Positions 31,709 to 40,669 of a stretch of 64,000 nt of DNA are shown piece by piece (position 1 is the stretch's first letter; each line of letters opens with the position of its first letter). This stretch comes from Crossiella sp. SN42 (lineage in GTDB: Bacteria; Actinomycetota; Actinomycetes; Mycobacteriales; Pseudonocardiaceae): assembly GCF_023897065.1 (NCBI RefSeq), contig NZ_JAMHIV010000006.1, forward strand, positions 124,001-188,000. The letters run 5' to 3'. A model generated the notes under the pieces. The model was not told where the DNA came from. It saw nothing but the letters and a program-made list of their open reading frames with translations, and made no database searches. Both the position numbers and the translations under genes were made by a program.

Positions 31709-32836
31709 TCAGCGCGCGGCCAGGCGGATGGCGTAGTCAAGTCCGGTCAGTTCGCGATGGGCCTGCTTGGCCAGCTCCCGGTCCGCGCTCATGCCGTCCA
31801 CCCGCTCCCTGGCCAGGCGGCGCAAGCCGGGGTTGGCGTCCAGCAGCGCGGGACGGGCCAGCACCAGCGACCACAGGCTGTGGATGTTCAGCTCGGCGTG
31901 GTCGCCGCCGGGCTGCAGCCGGACCAGCAGGTGCCGCAACAGGTCCTCGCCGGTCCAGGACCGCACGCCCAGCTCGGTCATGAAACCGTCGTCGATCTGC
32001 ACGTCGGCGACCTCGCCCACCCAGTAGGCCCAGTAGTTCAGGTTGGCGATCTCCTGCGCCTCGTTGGTCAGCGCGGTCTGCACGAAGGCGCGCAACGGGT
32101 CCCGGTCACCGGAACGGCTCAACGCGATCGCCGAGGAGCGCACCTCCACCCAGGACGGCACGTGGTCGGTGCGGCCCGCGCTGCGCAGCGCCCTGCGCTG
32201 TTCGGTGGCCAGCCACTCCGCGGTGGCGCCCCGGCCGTCGAAGCCGAGCAGGTACACCGCCTGCCTGCGCAGCAGCGCCTGGTCCTCGGCGGCCTCGGCG
32301 TCCGCGGTGACCAGCAGGTGGTCGAAGAACCGGTCCGTCTCGGCGGCGCCCAGGGCAGGCCGGTCCGGCACCGGGCCGCGGCGCTGGTGGCTCTGCCGGT
32401 CCAGGTCACGCAGGTTCGGCGGCACCAGGCCGGTGAACGGCCAGGTGATCATGTTGGTCAGGTTGCGCCGGTGCACGCACTGCGCCAGTGGGTGGTCGCC
32501 CGCCCTGGCCGGGCGGTCGCCGGTCTCCACCGCGTGCCCGATCAGCAGGTCCGCCTCCAGCGCGTCCTCAAGGGCGGCGAACACCTTCGGCGGCACGCCC
32601 AGCCGGATCAGCTTGGCGCGCAGGCGGATCAGGTCGGCGGTGCGGATCGCGGTCAGCGGCCTGCGCCCGCTTTCCCATCCCTGCACCGTGGTCAGGTCAA
32701 CGCCCAGGTGCTCGGCCAGCACCGACTGGCTCAACGGGACGGACTCCCTGGCCAGCTTGAGCACATAGCCGGAGACGATTCCGACACAGCGCGGAGAACG
32801 TTGACCCGTTCGCAGTCTTCCGGACCGATCGGCCAC
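31709..32836 (-). CDS. XRE-family regulator with helical C-terminal domain
   Basis: 375 residues. An N-terminal HTH (LKLARESVPLSQSVLAEHLGVDLTTVQGWESGRRPLTAI) is followed by about 280 mostly helical residues with spaced W/L repeats (WVEVRSSAIALSRSGDRDPLRAFVQTAL). That pattern fits the large actinobacterial class of XRE proteins with TPR-like tails. The GTG at 32836 follows GGGAGGGCGAG; the longer frame to 32860 is less likely. Target unknown. Confidence 0.8.
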   Translation of the reverse strand: MADRSGRLRTGQRSPRCVGIVSGYVLKLARESVPLSQSVLAEHLGVDLTTVQGWESGRRPLTAIRTADLIRLRAKLIRLGVPPKVFAALEDALEADLLIGHAVETGDRPARAGDHPLAQCVHRRNLTNMITWPFTGLVPPNLRDLDRQSHQRRGPVPDRPALGAAETDRFFDHLLVTADAEAAEDQALLRRQAVYLLGFDGRGATAEWLATEQRRALRSAGRTDHVPSWVEVRSSAIALSRSGDRDPLRAFVQTALTNEAQEIANLNYWAYWVGEVADVQIDDGFMTELGVRSWTGEDLLRHLLVRLQPGGDHAELNIHSLWSLVLARPALLDANPGLRRLARERVDGMSADRELAKQAHRELTGLDYAIRLAAR

Positions 32837-33064
32837 GCCGCTCGCCCTCCCGCCGAGCACCGGCCGGAGCGAGCCAACCCGTACTTCCGGTCAGTCCTCT
32901 TGTCGCGTCAGGTTCCCTAACGTTGTACAGACAGTGGTTGATCCACTGCCATCGGTAAGCAGGTTACCGGGGACAACCGCTGGGTCGGACCCCTCCGATC
33001 AGCCGGTTGTGTCGGAGGGGAGAGGTCGTGTGCCACTACTACGCGCCGCGGGACGGTGGTGCGG

Positions 33065-33289
33065 ATGGCGGCCAATGACGATCTGGCCTGGTGGCGGAGC
33101 TGGCGGGACAAGCAGGTGCACGGGTTCAGGGTGGCCACCCTGCGCCCGGAGACGCCGCCGGATGATCTCACCGCCTTGTGCGGACATGTGGCTCCACTAG
33201 CCGTGATCGAACCGACCAGCTCCGGGATGCCCTGTGTCCTGTGCGTGGCGCGGATCCCGATGCCGCACCAGCACGAGATCGACCGGTGA
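33065..33289 (+). CDS. Small cysteine/histidine protein, unknown
   Basis: About 74 residues: AANDDLAWWRSWRDKQVHGFRVATLR, then CGH and CVLC pairs that could bind zinc. No family recognised. ATG 33065 or GTG 33056. It is divergent from the XRE regulator 228 nt away, and a strong hairpin follows its stop. Confidence 0.6.
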   Translation: MAANDDLAWWRSWRDKQVHGFRVATLRPETPPDDLTALCGHVAPLAVIEPTSSGMPCVLCVARIPMPHQHEIDR

Positions 33290-33300
33290 CATCCCTCCCA

Positions 33301-33350
33301 GGCTCGTGTCCCCCGTGCCTCTCCCTGGTCGCGGGCGGGGGGCACGAGCC
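33301..33350 (+). terminator. Long terminator hairpin
   Basis: GGCTCGTGTCCCCCG (33301-33315) pairs with CGGGGGGCACGAGCC (33336-33350), 15 bp including one G-T pair, 12 nt after the small gene's stop. Confidence 0.8.
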
Positions 33351-33510
33351 CGTTCGGGCTAGCTCCCACTGGTGAGTTCTGTCCACAATGGACAAACGAT
33401 GCCGACGGTTCACCCGAACGCGAGGTTTAGACCACCTTTGTAGGTGCCTCCGGCGCATCGCCTGCCGCTAGCTTCGGGCTCCGATATCGCCTGGTGGTAG
33501 GAGGGGCACC

Positions 33511-36500
33511 TTGTCGAGACATCGGAAAGTCGTCGCCAGTCTGGCGGCATTGGGCCTGGTGGCAAGCGGTGTGGCCGGGGGAGCAGGCACCGCGGCACCG
33601 CAGCCCAGACCTGGCCAGGACGTGCCGGTCCGGTCCACCGAACTGACCCTGGTCACCGGGGACACCGTGGCCCTTGACCACTACGCCGACGGCCGCCAAG
33701 CCGCGCGGGTCCGCGGCTCCGAGCAGTACCGCACGTACACCGTGGACAAGCAGGCCCACGTCATCCCGTTCGCCGCCGAGCCCTACCTCGCGGCCGGGCT
33801 GCTGGACGAGCGGCTGTTCAACGTCACCAAGCTGGTCGAGCAGGGTTTCGACCGGCAGGACTCGCTGCCGCTGATCCTCACCTACGACCGGCCGCAGCTG
33901 TCGGTCACCGCGACCCCGCCCGCCGGTAGCCGCCGCCAGGCCGTGCTGGCCAGCGCCAGCGCGCAGGCGGTGCGCGCGGACCGGGGCAAGCTCGGCGAGT
34001 TCTGGGCCGCGCTGACCAACCCCGGGGCCAAGGCGCTGAACAACGGCGTGGCCAAGGTCTGGCTGGACGGCCAGGTGAAGTCCACTTTGGACACCAGTGT
34101 GCCGCAGATCGGCGCGCCCGCGGCCTGGCAGGCCGGGTTCGACGGCAGTGGCGGCACGGTCGCGGTGCTGGACACCGGGATCGACGACACGCATCCCGAC
34201 CTGGCCGGGAAAGTGGTGGAGCACAAGAACTTCAGCACCGCGCCGGACGCCACCGACAAGCACGGCCACGGCACCCACGTCGCCTCCACCGTCGCCGGTT
34301 CCGGCGCGGCGGCCGGCGGTGCCAAGAAGGGTGTCGCGCCAGGCGCGAAGTTGTTGAACGGCAAGGTGTTGAACGACGGCGGCTCCGGCTCCGAGTCCGG
34401 CATCATCGCCGGGATGGAGTGGGCCGCGAGCAAGGCCAAGGTGGTCAGCATGAGCCTCGGTGGCGGGCCCACCGACGGCACCGACCCGATGAGCGTGGCG
34501 GTCAACCGGATCTCCGCGGACACCGGCGCGCTGTTCGTGATCGCGGCGGGCAACTCCGGGCGCGGTGGCACGGAGACGGTGTCCTCGCCCGGCGCGGCCG
34601 ACTCGGCGCTGACCGTGGCCGCGGTGGACAAGCAGGACCGGCTGGCCGACTTCTCCAGCAAGGGACCGCGTTACGGCGACAACGCGCTCAAGCCGGACAT
34701 CGCCGCACCCGGTGTGGCGATCAGCGCGGCCAGGGCGAACTCCGCGGGCGGCGACCGGTACATGTCCGCTGACGGCACCTCGATGGCCACCCCGCACGTG
34801 GCAGGCGCGGCCGCGATCCTGGCCCAGCGCAACCCGAAGTGGACCGCCGCGCAGCTCAAGGCCGCGCTGATGCAGACCGCCAAGCCGCTGGACGGCATCA
34901 GCGCCTACGACCAGGGCGCCGGCCGGGTGGCGGCCGGGGTGGCCGCGACCGCGCAGCAGCAGCTGCGGGCCGACGCGGGCTCGCTGAGCCTGGGCCGCTT
35001 CCTCGGCCCCTACGGCTCAGTCGAGCCGGTGACCCGCAAGGTGACCTACACCAACGATTCCGCCGCCGAGGCGCGGCTCGACCTCGCCGTCGCGGCCAAG
35101 TCCGCCACCGGCGTGAGCGCACCGGCGGAGCTGCTCTCGGTGAGCCCGGCCACCGTGTCCATCCCGGCCGGTGGCTCGGCCACGGCGACCGTCACGGTCA
35201 ACCCGAACGCCGGTGAGCTCGGCCTGTACGCCGGCGCGCTCACCGCGAGCCAGCACGGCGGCGGCGCGGTGCTGCGGACCGTGCTGGGCTTCCACAAGGA
35301 CCTCCAGCACAAGGTCTCGATCAGCGCGATCGGCCGCGACGGCAAGGCCCCCGGCTACGCCGCGATCTCGGCGTGGAACCTGGACAACGCGCGCTACCAC
35401 CGGGTCAGCGTGGACGCCACCGGCTCCGGCACCCTGCTGCTGCCGCCCGGGAAGTACTTCCTCGGCGGCTTCCTCTCCACCGCCGACCCCAGCCGCAACG
35501 ACACCGAGTACACCGTGGTGACCAAGGACGAGCTGGAGGTCAACGGCCCCGCCTCGATCACCCTGGATGCCCGCGGCGGCAAGGAGGTCCAGGCCCGCAC
35601 GCCGGAGCGGACCGAACCGGTCACCCTGTCCCAGACCTGGACCAGGGCTGCCGGCAACAACCGGTTCACCAGCGGGTTCTTCTACGGCCGCACCGTGGAC
35701 CGGATCTACGCCGTGCCCGCCGAGCCGGTCAAACGCGGGGAGTTCGAGCTGGCCAACCGGATGTGGCTGGAAGCGCCGAAGCTCACCGCCAAGGTGGTCG
35801 CGCCGGAGACCGTGCTCCGGCCCGACTACCTCGGCACCGGCCAGGAGCTCGGCAAGCGGATCGACGGCACGCACCGGCTGCCGGTGGTCTACGTGGGCAC
35901 CGGCACCCCGGCCGAGTTCGCCGGGCGGGACGTGCGCGGCAAGATCGCGCTGATCCAGCAGTCCAAGGACATCACGCCGAACGACCAGGTGCGCAACGCG
36001 GCCAACGCCAAGGCAGGAGTGGCCGCGGTGTTCGGTTCGGGACCGGGCCGCTTCGCCGACTACACCACCCGCAACCCGGCCATCCCCGGCCTCGAACTGT
36101 CCAATGTGGAGGGTAAGCGGCTGCTGGAGCTGCTGGCCAGGGGACCGGTCACGGTGGAGCTCAAGGGCACCGCGCACAGCCCGGTGCAGTACCACCTGGT
36201 GCAGCCCTTCGCGCAGCGCATCCCCTCGGACCTGTCCTTCGACGTCAGCCCGGTGACGGTGGCCACCGAGCGGACCAGGTTGCACGCGGTGCGGCCGGAC
36301 CAGGTCGGCTCGCAGGGCATGTTCAGCTTCCGGCCGTACGACTTCATCGCGATCGCCGCCGGCTTCGAGCGGCGCGTGCCCAGTGACCACCTGCGCTACT
36401 TCTCCGCCAACGGCACCCGGTACCAGCCGCTGTTCTACGGCTCGGGTGGCGCGGACGGCATGGCGGGCAACGGCAGCGCGCCGCCGCCGGTGGCGGGCAG

Positions 36501-37197
36501 CAGCCGCACCGTGTCCTGGTACCAGGGGCCGTTCCAACCCGGCGTGTCCAGGGCGCTGCTGCCGGTGAGCCGCACCGATGACAAGCTGCGGCTCAACTTC
36601 GCCGAGTTCCTGGACAGCGACCCCGACCACTACCTGCGCGACCTCGGCGCGAGCACGGTGGCCAGGGTGTACCGGGACGGCGAGCAGGTGGCCGAACAGC
36701 CGCACGCGCTCGGTGAGGTGGCCGTCGGCGTGGCGGAGAAGGCCAACTACCGGGTGGAGCTGGACGTCAACCAGGGCCGGCCGGGCTGGTCGATCGGCAC
36801 CGAGTCGTTCTCCTCGTGGAGCTTCAGCTCCGCGCGGGGCGAGGCGGGCAAGACGGTGCCGCTGCCGGTGTTGCAGGCCCGGTGGAACCTGGACCTCGAC
36901 CTGGACAACGCGGCCCCGGCGGACCGGGTGTTCGCGCTGAACCTGACCGCGGCCACCCAGCCGGGCGCGCCCCCGGTCAAGGTCGCCGAGGCCAGGGCTG
37001 AGGTCTCCTTCAACGACGGCGGCACCTGGGAACCGGTCAAGCTCCGCGCGATCGGCGCTGACGGCGGCTACAGCGGGACAGTCCAGCACCCGCGCAAGGC
37101 CGACAGCAGCGGGTTCGTCTCGCTGAAGGTGCACGCCACCGACGTCGACGGCAACGCGGTGGAGCAGACCCTGATCAGGGCTTATGCGCTGAAGTAA
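33511..37197 (+). CDS. Large secreted subtilisin-like serine protease (S8)
   Basis: 1228 residues. Signal peptide (VVASLAALGLVASGVAGGAGTAA), then a propeptide of about 170 residues. The S8 domain has D221 (VAVLDTGID), H253 (GHGTH), the oxyanion Asn (AAGNSG) and S424 (GTSMATPHVAGAA). Beyond 480 it has about 750 residues of beta-rich modules, one with a PA-like look (VRGKIALIQQSKDITPNDQ). The start is TTG at 33511 behind TAGGAGGGG. Likely digests extracellular protein. A perfect hairpin terminates it. Confidence 0.92.
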   Translation: MSRHRKVVASLAALGLVASGVAGGAGTAAPQPRPGQDVPVRSTELTLVTGDTVALDHYADGRQAARVRGSEQYRTYTVDKQAHVIPFAAEPYLAAGLLDERLFNVTKLVEQGFDRQDSLPLILTYDRPQLSVTATPPAGSRRQAVLASASAQAVRADRGKLGEFWAALTNPGAKALNNGVAKVWLDGQVKSTLDTSVPQIGAPAAWQAGFDGSGGTVAVLDTGIDDTHPDLAGKVVEHKNFSTAPDATDKHGHGTHVASTVAGSGAAAGGAKKGVAPGAKLLNGKVLNDGGSGSESGIIAGMEWAASKAKVVSMSLGGGPTDGTDPMSVAVNRISADTGALFVIAAGNSGRGGTETVSSPGAADSALTVAAVDKQDRLADFSSKGPRYGDNALKPDIAAPGVAISAARANSAGGDRYMSADGTSMATPHVAGAAAILAQRNPKWTAAQLKAALMQTAKPLDGISAYDQGAGRVAAGVAATAQQQLRADAGSLSLGRFLGPYGSVEPVTRKVTYTNDSAAEARLDLAVAAKSATGVSAPAELLSVSPATVSIPAGGSATATVTVNPNAGELGLYAGALTASQHGGGAVLRTVLGFHKDLQHKVSISAIGRDGKAPGYAAISAWNLDNARYHRVSVDATGSGTLLLPPGKYFLGGFLSTADPSRNDTEYTVVTKDELEVNGPASITLDARGGKEVQARTPERTEPVTLSQTWTRAAGNNRFTSGFFYGRTVDRIYAVPAEPVKRGEFELANRMWLEAPKLTAKVVAPETVLRPDYLGTGQELGKRIDGTHRLPVVYVGTGTPAEFAGRDVRGKIALIQQSKDITPNDQVRNAANAKAGVAAVFGSGPGRFADYTTRNPAIPGLELSNVEGKRLLELLARGPVTVELKGTAHSPVQYHLVQPFAQRIPSDLSFDVSPVTVATERTRLHAVRPDQVGSQGMFSFRPYDFIAIAAGFERRVPSDHLRYFSANGTRYQPLFYGSGGADGMAGNGSAPPPVAGSSRTVSWYQGPFQPGVSRALLPVSRTDDKLRLNFAEFLDSDPDHYLRDLGASTVARVYRDGEQVAEQPHALGEVAVGVAEKANYRVELDVNQGRPGWSIGTESFSSWSFSSARGEAGKTVPLPVLQARWNLDLDLDNAAPADRVFALNLTAATQPGAPPVKVAEARAEVSFNDGGTWEPVKLRAIGADGGYSGTVQHPRKADSSGFVSLKVHATDVDGNAVEQTLIRAYALK

Positions 37198-37223
37198 CCC
37201 TGCGCTCAAGTAACACTGCGGGT

Positions 37224-37261
37224 GAGAAGGGGGCGGACCCAGGCGGGTTCGCCCCCTTCTC
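37224..37261. terminator. Perfect 12-bp bidirectional terminator
   Basis: GAGAAGGGGGCG (37224-37235) pairs with CGCCCCCTTCTC (37250-37261), with ACCC/GGGT extending the stem. It lies between the protease stop and the converging anti-sigma stop. Confidence 0.9.
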
Positions 37262-37271
37262 GTCGCACGGC

Positions 37272-37937
37272 TCAGGCAGGCACGCTGACCAGCACCTTCT
37301 TGTCCAGCGTGCGCACCTCGAACTTGGCGATGTCGCCGGGCTTCATCGCCGCGCCGCCGCGCATCATCAGCGGCTGCGGCCAGCCGGGCACGCCGTAGCC
37401 CCAGGAGGGCACCAGCCAGCTGTTCACGGTGGCCTCCTGCCCGTTCTTGCCCACCGCGATCAGCTCGCACTTCTCCGGACCGCGCACGCCCTTGAGCGAG
37501 AGCACCACGTCCGAGCCCCAGCCCTTCTCCTGCACGGTCAGCTCGATCGAGGCGCCGGTCGGCCCGGAGCCGGTCAGCTTGGGCACCCCGTCCGGGAAGG
37601 CGACCACGTTCGGGTCGGTCCTGGTCAGCGCCGCGGTCACGATCGGACCGGCGATGATCGCGATGGTCGCGGCGGCCGCGGCCACCCAGGTGACGATCTT
37701 GCGCCTGCGGCGGCGCGCGGCCACCTCGTCCAGCAGCCTGGGCATCTCCACCGCGACCGGGGCCGAGGTCGGCTCACGCAGCTCGTCGAGCAGGTCGGGC
37801 AGCGCGGACAGCGACTTCAGCTCCGCCTGGCAGAGCTCGCAGCCGAGCAGGTGCGCCTCGAACGCCTCGGCCTCGTGCGCGTCCAGCACGCCGAGGACGT
37901 AGGCGCCCACGTCCGTGTGGTCGATCGGCGGCGTCAT
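37272..37937 (-). CDS. Zinc-binding (ZAS-type) anti-sigma factor
   Basis: 221 residues. The N-terminal zinc motif is H29-x3-C33-x2-C36 (HLLGCELC) of the anti-sigma domain. One transmembrane helix (IVTWVAAAAATIAIIAGPIV), then an extracytoplasmic RskA-like beta domain (ASIELTVQEKGWGSDVVLSLKGV). It holds the ECF sigma factor at the membrane and releases it on a signal, probably redox or cell-envelope. ATG 37937 overlaps the sigma stop (ATGA). Confidence 0.9.
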   Translation of the reverse strand: MTPPIDHTDVGAYVLGVLDAHEAEAFEAHLLGCELCQAELKSLSALPDLLDELREPTSAPVAVEMPRLLDEVAARRRRRKIVTWVAAAAATIAIIAGPIVTAALTRTDPNVVAFPDGVPKLTGSGPTGASIELTVQEKGWGSDVVLSLKGVRGPEKCELIAVGKNGQEATVNSWLVPSWGYGVPGWPQPLMMRGGAAMKPGDIAKFEVRTLDKKVLVSVPA

Positions 37938-38536
37938 GGCGTGACTCCCTGTTCTTCCAAAGTCCGGCGCAGTGCCCGCAGCGCGTAGAACACCCGCGAC
38001 TTCACTGTGCCAGGCGGAACGCCCAGCACGGCGGCGGCCTCGGTCACCGAGCGGTCCCGCAGGTAGGTCTGCTCGACCGCCTCCCGGTGCTCGGCGCTGA
38101 GACTGTCCAGCGCTGTTTTGATCACGATCCGGGAGAGCGCCTCGTCGGTGCGCGCGGGCTCCGGCATCACCTCCAGCGGCGCCGGGTCCACCTCCTGCGG
38201 CCGGATTCCCTTGCTGCGGCGGGCATCGATGACGATCCGGCGGGCCACGGTGAACAACCAGGCGCGCAACAGGTCCGGATCGCGGTCCAGCTTCTCCGCG
38301 TGCCGCCAGGCCCGCAGCAGCGTCTCCTGCACCACGTCCTCGGCCCAGTACTTGTCGTTGCCGGTGAGGCGCATCGCGTGCCGCATCAGCACCTGGCCGT
38401 ACTGGCGGTAGAGCAGAGCGATGAGCTGGCGCTCCGCTTCGTCCTCGCGCTTCTCCGGCTTGCCGAAGCGCCGTACGTTCACCGCGCTGCCTTTCGTCGC
38501 CGACTCATCTCCGCCTCGCTCCTTCGCGCTGCTCAC
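37934..38536 (-). CDS. ECF sigma factor (SigL/SigK-like)
   Basis: About 200 residues. Region 2 reads LIALLYRQYGQVLMRHAMRLTGNDKYWAEDVVQETLLRAWRHAEKL and region 4 reads DSLSAEHREAVEQTYLRDRSVTEAAAVLGVPPGTVKSRVFYALRALRRTL. GTG 38536 with GGAAGGA is preferred; GTG 38482 is an alternative. Upstream is a TGAACC-N16-CGTATC promoter matching the Mycobacterium SigL recognition type, suggesting autoregulation. Coupled to its anti-sigma. Confidence 0.9.
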   Translation of the reverse strand: MSSAKERGGDESATKGSAVNVRRFGKPEKREDEAERQLIALLYRQYGQVLMRHAMRLTGNDKYWAEDVVQETLLRAWRHAEKLDRDPDLLRAWLFTVARRIVIDARRSKGIRPQEVDPAPLEVMPEPARTDEALSRIVIKTALDSLSAEHREAVEQTYLRDRSVTEAAAVLGVPPGTVKSRVFYALRALRRTLEEQGVTP

Positions 38537-38554
38537 AGGGCGTCCTTCCCGTGG

Positions 38555-38582
38555 GATACGAGGAGTCCGCGGTTCCGGTTCA
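38555..38582 (-). promoter_or_regulatory. ECF promoter of the sigma/anti-sigma operon
   Basis: On the minus strand TGAACC (38582-38577) is followed after 16 nt by CGTATC (38560-38555), just ahead of the sigma GTG at 38536. It matches the SigL-type TGAACC/CGT pattern. Confidence 0.7.
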
Positions 38583-38628
38583 GGAAGCTGGGTTGTTCTA
38601 GGACATTCGGCCGTTTCTGCCGTTGAAC

Positions 38629-38657
38629 TGAACCCGCGCGGCCGATGGGCTCGTATT
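38629..38657 (+). promoter_or_regulatory. ECF promoter of the lipoprotein gene
   Basis: TGAACC (38629-38634), 17 nt, CGTATT (38652-38657); the lipoprotein GTG is 55 nt downstream. It is the same promoter type as the divergent sigma operon, so both respond to this sigma factor. Confidence 0.7.
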
Positions 38658-38711
38658 CCACGACGTCCGCCTGCTGGGCGAAACACCGAAGACTTCGTGG
38701 AGGGATGAGCC

Positions 38712-39653
38712 GTGCAGACTCGACGCGTGCGCACCATGATCATGGCAGTTTCCGCTGTGTCCGCCGTGCTGCTGGCCGGCGCGTGTGGGTCCGGAGTGGA
38801 CGGTGCCGCACCCCAGCCCCAGCCGCCCGCACCGTCACAGCAACCCACCAGCAGCCAGGCCCCGGAGCCGGAGCCGGCCACGCTGAACGTCTCGACCATG
38901 GCGCAGCTGGGCGAGGTCGTCACCGACGCCAACGGGAAGACCCTGTACCGCTTCGACAAGGACACCGCCAAGCCGCCGAAGTCCAACTGCGCGGACAAGT
39001 GCCTGGAGGCCTGGCCCCCGGCGCTGGTCGACGGGCAGCCTACGGTGCAGGGCGTGGACTCCGCGCTGGTGGGGTCGCTCAAGCGGGCCGACGGCACCGA
39101 GCAGCTGACCCTGGCCGGCTGGCCGCTCTACACCTTCGCCAAGGACACCGCGCCGGGCGAGGCCAAGGGCCAGGGCGTGCAGGGCACCTGGTTCGCGGCC
39201 ACCCCCGAGGGCAAGAAGGCCAAGGCGAGCAACGGCGGCGGCCAGAACGCCGCGGCCACCCTGAACGCGGTGGCCTCCAGCGAGCTGGGCAACATCGTCA
39301 CCGACGTCAACGGCCTGACCCTGTACCGCTTCGACAAGGACACCGCCAAGCCGTCCAAGTCCAACTGCGCCGGCAAGTGCCTGGAGGCCTGGCCGCCGGT
39401 GCTGGTCAACGGCAACGTCACCGTGCAGGGCGTGGACCAGGCGCTGGTCGGCTCGGTCAAGCGGCCCGACGGCTCCGAGCAGGTGACCCTCGGCGGCTGG
39501 CCGCTGTACCGCTTCACCCAGGACGCCAAGGCCGGTGACACCAAGGGCCAGGCCGTGCAGGGCACCTGGTTCGTCGCGGCCCCCGACGGCAAGAAGGCCA
39601 AGGGCGCGGCCGGTGGCAGCGCCAAGGGCGGCGGCGCGACCGGCGGCTACTGA
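38712..39653 (+). CDS. Lipoprotein with two tandem COG4315 repeats
   Basis: 313 residues. Lipobox LAGAC with C25 as the lipidation site, then a Pro/Gln/Ser linker. Two copies of the 'secreted repeat of unknown function' (Lipoprotein_15) follow: LGEVVTDANGKTLYRFDKDT... and LGNIVTDVNGLTLYRFDKDT..., 126 residues apart. The DNA repeats almost exactly in the same register (a 37-bp identical stretch), which indicates recent duplication. Driven by an ECF-type promoter next to its own sigma factor, so it is the likely main regulon member. GTG start behind GAGGGATGAG. Function of the repeat unknown. Confidence 0.88.
   Translation: MQTRRVRTMIMAVSAVSAVLLAGACGSGVDGAAPQPQPPAPSQQPTSSQAPEPEPATLNVSTMAQLGEVVTDANGKTLYRFDKDTAKPPKSNCADKCLEAWPPALVDGQPTVQGVDSALVGSLKRADGTEQLTLAGWPLYTFAKDTAPGEAKGQGVQGTWFAATPEGKKAKASNGGGQNAAATLNAVASSELGNIVTDVNGLTLYRFDKDTAKPSKSNCAGKCLEAWPPVLVNGNVTVQGVDQALVGSVKRPDGSEQVTLGGWPLYRFTQDAKAGDTKGQAVQGTWFVAAPDGKKAKGAAGGSAKGGGATGGY
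38939..38975 (+). repeat. Copy 1 of the 37-bp repeat
   Basis: Identical to 39317-39353, period 378 nt (126 codons), inside the lipoprotein gene. Encodes the TLYRFDKDTAKP segment. Confidence 0.9.
39317..39353 (+). repeat. Copy 2 of the 37-bp repeat
   Basis: Identical to 38939-38975. Both copies are in frame, so the protein kept two intact domains. Confidence 0.9.
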
Positions 39654-39665
39654 GCCACCGGGACG

Positions 39666-39696
39666 GCCGCCCGTGTCCACAGTGGACACGGGCGGC
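39666..39696. terminator. 31-nt perfect palindrome between converging genes
   Basis: Two 15-nt arms around a central A at 39681; the core is GTCCACAGTGGAC (39675-39687). It sits 13 nt past the lipoprotein stop and 8 nt from the converging AKR stop, so acts as a bidirectional terminator or a cruciform/protein site built on the window's recurring 13-mer. Confidence 0.8.
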
Positions 39697-39703
39697 GGCG
39701 TGC

Positions 39704-40564
39704 CTAGACCTGGTCCAGGTGCGCGATCTCCTCCGCGCTGAGCTCCAGGTGCACCGCGGCGACCGAGTCCAGCACCGAGGCGGTCCGGCTGGCGCCCGGG
39801 ATCGGGATGACCACCTCGGACTTGGCCAGCATCCAGGCCAGGCAGACCTGCTGCGGGCTCACCCCACGGCCGGCCGCGACCTCGCCGAAGGCGGCGAACC
39901 CGCTGCCCAGCTCGGCCGCCTTGGCGATGCCGCCCAGCGGGCTCCAGGGCAGGAACGCGATGCCCAGCTCGGCGCACAGGGCCAGCTCCGGCTCGCTGGA
40001 GCGGAAGGCGGGGGAGAACTGGTTCTGCACCGAGACCAGCCTGCCGCCGAGGATCTCGTTGGCCTCCCTGATCTCGGCCGGGTTGAAGTTGGACACCCCG
40101 GCGTAGCGGATCTTCCCGGCGTCCAGCAGGTCACGCAGCGCGCTCACCGAGTCACCGATCGGCACCCTCGGGTCCGGCCGGTGGAACTGGTAGAGGCCGA
40201 TCACGTCCACGCCGAGCCGCTTCAGCGAGGCCTCGCAGGCCTGCTTCAGGTAGCCGGGGTCGCCGTTGAGGCCCCAGGCCCCCTGCTCGTCGCGGGTGTG
40301 CCCGCCCTTGGTGGCCACCAGCACCGCGCTGGTGTCGCCGGGGTAGGCGGCCAGCGCCTCGGCCACGAAGCGCTCGTTGTCCCCGAAGTCGGCGCTGTTG
40401 GTGCAGTAGGCGTCCGCGGTGTCGATGAGCGTGACCCCGGCGTCCAGCGCGGCGTGCACGGTGGTCAGCGACGCCTGCCGGTCCTTGCCGAACTCCGATG
40501 CCATGGGCATCGCGCCCAGGCCGATCGCGCTCACCTCGACGTCGCCGATCCGGCGAGTCCTCAT
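39704..40564 (-). CDS. Aldo/keto reductase
   Basis: 286 residues, (beta/alpha)8 barrel. DTADAYCTNSADFGDNERFVAEAL carries the catalytic Asp/Tyr; LVATKGG carries the Lys; YQFHRPDP the His; YAGVSNF and PIPGASR bind NADP. NADPH-dependent carbonyl reduction with unknown substrate. ATG 40564 with AGGAGC. Divergent from a LysR gene, its probable regulator. Confidence 0.9.
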   Translation of the reverse strand: MRTRRIGDVEVSAIGLGAMPMASEFGKDRQASLTTVHAALDAGVTLIDTADAYCTNSADFGDNERFVAEALAAYPGDTSAVLVATKGGHTRDEQGAWGLNGDPGYLKQACEASLKRLGVDVIGLYQFHRPDPRVPIGDSVSALRDLLDAGKIRYAGVSNFNPAEIREANEILGGRLVSVQNQFSPAFRSSEPELALCAELGIAFLPWSPLGGIAKAAELGSGFAAFGEVAAGRGVSPQQVCLAWMLAKSEVVIPIPGASRTASVLDSVAAVHLELSAEEIAHLDQV

Positions 40565-40669
40565 ACTTGCTCCTGTCCTCAGCTGTGGGCGTTTCTCCAG
40601 CTTGCGGTGTGGTCTCGGTTGAGTCCAACAGCAGAACCTGCTGGCACTCATCGGCTAACGTGCACAGTC

